This document shows, piece after piece, positions 6,432 to 7,291 of a DNA stretch of 7,291 nt; positions within the stretch are counted from its first letter, which is position 1, and each line of letters begins with the position of its first letter. The position numbers and the translations under genes are program-made. Source of the stretch: Bacteroidota bacterium (GTDB lineage Bacteria > Bacteroidota > Bacteroidia > Chitinophagales > LD1); the NCBI GenBank assembly GCA_018267435.1, contig JAFDYM010000425.1:1-7291 (forward strand). Reading direction: 5' to 3'. The notes beneath the pieces were generated by a model, which was given only the letters and a program-made list of their open reading frames with translations, was not told where the DNA came from and made no database searches.

Positions 6432-6487
6432 TACCCCTCTACCCTACACCATCCCTATCTGCTGCATAATAGTTAGGCTATCACTCA

Positions 6488-7228
6488 TTACTCCCCCTTT
6501 CCCATTATCATCTTTATATCCATATATAGATACGTAACAGCAAGCGCAGCGGCACTAAGGGCAGCAAAAAGCGCTCTGCCGTAGCTAGCAGGAGTAAACA
6601 AAAAGTAAAGCGCTAGTAGTATCAAGAACAAGGCTAGTGGGTATAGAAAAATACGTATTAAAATACGCTTAGCCGACCATTCGCTAGTTACTACCACTGG
6701 TGGTGCTACATAAGGCTTGTTGTTAATGGCATCGCCAAGATGGTACATGAATGTTACAAGGTTTTTCTTGTTCCACCCGTACGAGCTAACCGATATCCGC
6801 TCATTAGGCGAGCAAATGCTATTGAGCAATAGTCGACCCTCTTGCTTCTTTATAGTTATCATTTCGCCCCAACTGCTGGTCCAGTTACTAGGCCTGTAAG
6901 CTATCAAAAAGGATTTGCTGTTTTGCTCTATTCGCCATTCTAAATCACTTACGGTGCGCTTAACAGCTTCATCAAACTGTGCAGGTGTATAAGCCACATC
7001 AAATTCTATAAATTTCAGCCTTCTGTATTGTATTCCAGTAATTGCTATTGCAGCAAGTAAAAATGCAGCCATTAAAGGAAGCTCTGCATAAGCTATCTCG
7101 GCAAGGTTTTTATTGGTACTAATAGACACACAAACCCACATAAAGCAGACTACCCACATAAAAGATGCTGGTCCGTAATGCGAGAAGGTTTGCCATGGCG
7201 TTAACTCTAATCTATCTGCTGCTTTCAT
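6488..7228 (-). CDS. Four-helix membrane protein of unknown function
   Basis: A complete 246-residue protein starting at the ATG at 7228. I do not recognise a named family. Two hydrophobic segments near the start (about 21-37 and 51-68) and two near the end (about 189-211 and 218-237) bracket a soluble domain of about 115 residues (70-185), so the topology is 2 TM, a domain, then 2 TM. Both ends, and probably the domain, face the cytoplasm, judging by the arginines and lysines next to the helices (YRRLK at 68-72, AKR at 186-188). The domain has the pattern DEAVKRTVSDLEW, SFLIAYRP, SWGEMITI, LLLNSICSP and GWNKKN, which suggests a small alpha-beta fold. Ending in MIMGKGE, it has no signal peptide or catalytic motif that I can see. 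It is 165 bases upstream of the ATPase start on the same strand, too far for a tight operon. Confidence 0.85.
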   Translation of the reverse strand: MKAADRLELTPWQTFSHYGPASFMWVVCFMWVCVSISTNKNLAEIAYAELPLMAAFLLAAIAITGIQYRRLKFIEFDVAYTPAQFDEAVKRTVSDLEWRIEQNSKSFLIAYRPSNWTSSWGEMITIKKQEGRLLLNSICSPNERISVSSYGWNKKNLVTFMYHLGDAINNKPYVAPPVVVTSEWSAKRILIRIFLYPLALFLILLALYFLFTPASYGRALFAALSAAALAVTYLYMDIKMIMGKGE

Positions 7229-7291
7229 TGTGTTGATACACTAACTACGTGCAGTCGAAAATAATATTTTAAAGTGTTTTCATGTAATTCA
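7229..7291 (-). promoter_or_regulatory. Upstream region of the unknown membrane protein
   Basis: The 63 bases to the window edge are AT-rich and carry no gene. On the minus strand TATTTTCG matches the Bacteroidota -7 box TAnnTTTG at 7 of 8 positions, but there is no TTTG at the proper distance upstream. It remains only a suggestion of where the promoter lies. Confidence 0.2.

Noticed and set aside
6437..6467. Possible G-quadruplex on the minus strand (GGG, GGG and GGGG tracts).
   Set aside because: Only three tracts of three or more G are present, so the standard four-tract pattern is not met.
1..7291. Search for tRNA, rRNA, CRISPR arrays, insertion-sequence genes and integrase sites.
   Set aside because: No cloverleaf-like sequence, regularly spaced repeats, transposase or integrase motifs were seen on either strand.

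Overview
The window most likely comes from a Bacteroidota chromosome, plausibly the Chitinophagaceae/Sphingobacteriia part of the phylum. This rests on heavy use of ATA, CTA and GTA codons, start codons without a clear Shine-Dalgarno sequence, and DUF4442 and transporter proteins of a type I know from this group. It is an inference from style, because no rRNA or marker gene is present. Nearly all of it is explained by six protein genes; I see no tRNA, rRNA, CRISPR array or transposase.

Layout from left to right. (1) Positions 1-1130, minus strand: a probable two-gene operon, with a DUF4442 hotdog-fold protein first and then the N-terminal 195 residues of a polytopic membrane protein resembling the Npt/ADP-ATP translocase-like MFS group, cut by the window edge. 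(2) Positions 1207-2331, plus strand: a complete M29-type metallo-aminopeptidase, divergent from the first operon, followed by a strong intrinsic terminator. (3) Positions 2404-2651: a gene-free stretch with several small palindromes, forming the upstream region of typA. (4) Positions 2652-4463, plus strand: typA/bipA, the ribosome-associated translational GTPase, again followed by a strong terminator. (5) Positions 4526-6487: an accessory-looking segment with a G7 run, a GC-rich REP-like hairpin and a single minus-strand gene. That gene encodes an OLD/AAA-type ATPase whose C-terminus lacks room for a TOPRIM nuclease but carries an R-x4-H motif of the kind that marks HEPN ribonucleases. (6) Positions 6488-7228, minus strand: a four-helix membrane protein of unknown function.

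The housekeeping genes (aminopeptidase, typA) and the DUF4442 operon show no functional link beyond adjacency. The item of real interest is the lone ATPase. By architecture it is a candidate single-gene anti-phage or toxin-like system: an ABC-type ATPase sensor coupled to a putative HEPN RNase tail, similar in logic but not in sequence detail to PrrC/RloC. It looks more AT-rich by eye than typA, lies in a convergent pocket behind typA, and has inverted G-rich motifs on both sides. These facts fit an acquired gene, but none is proof.
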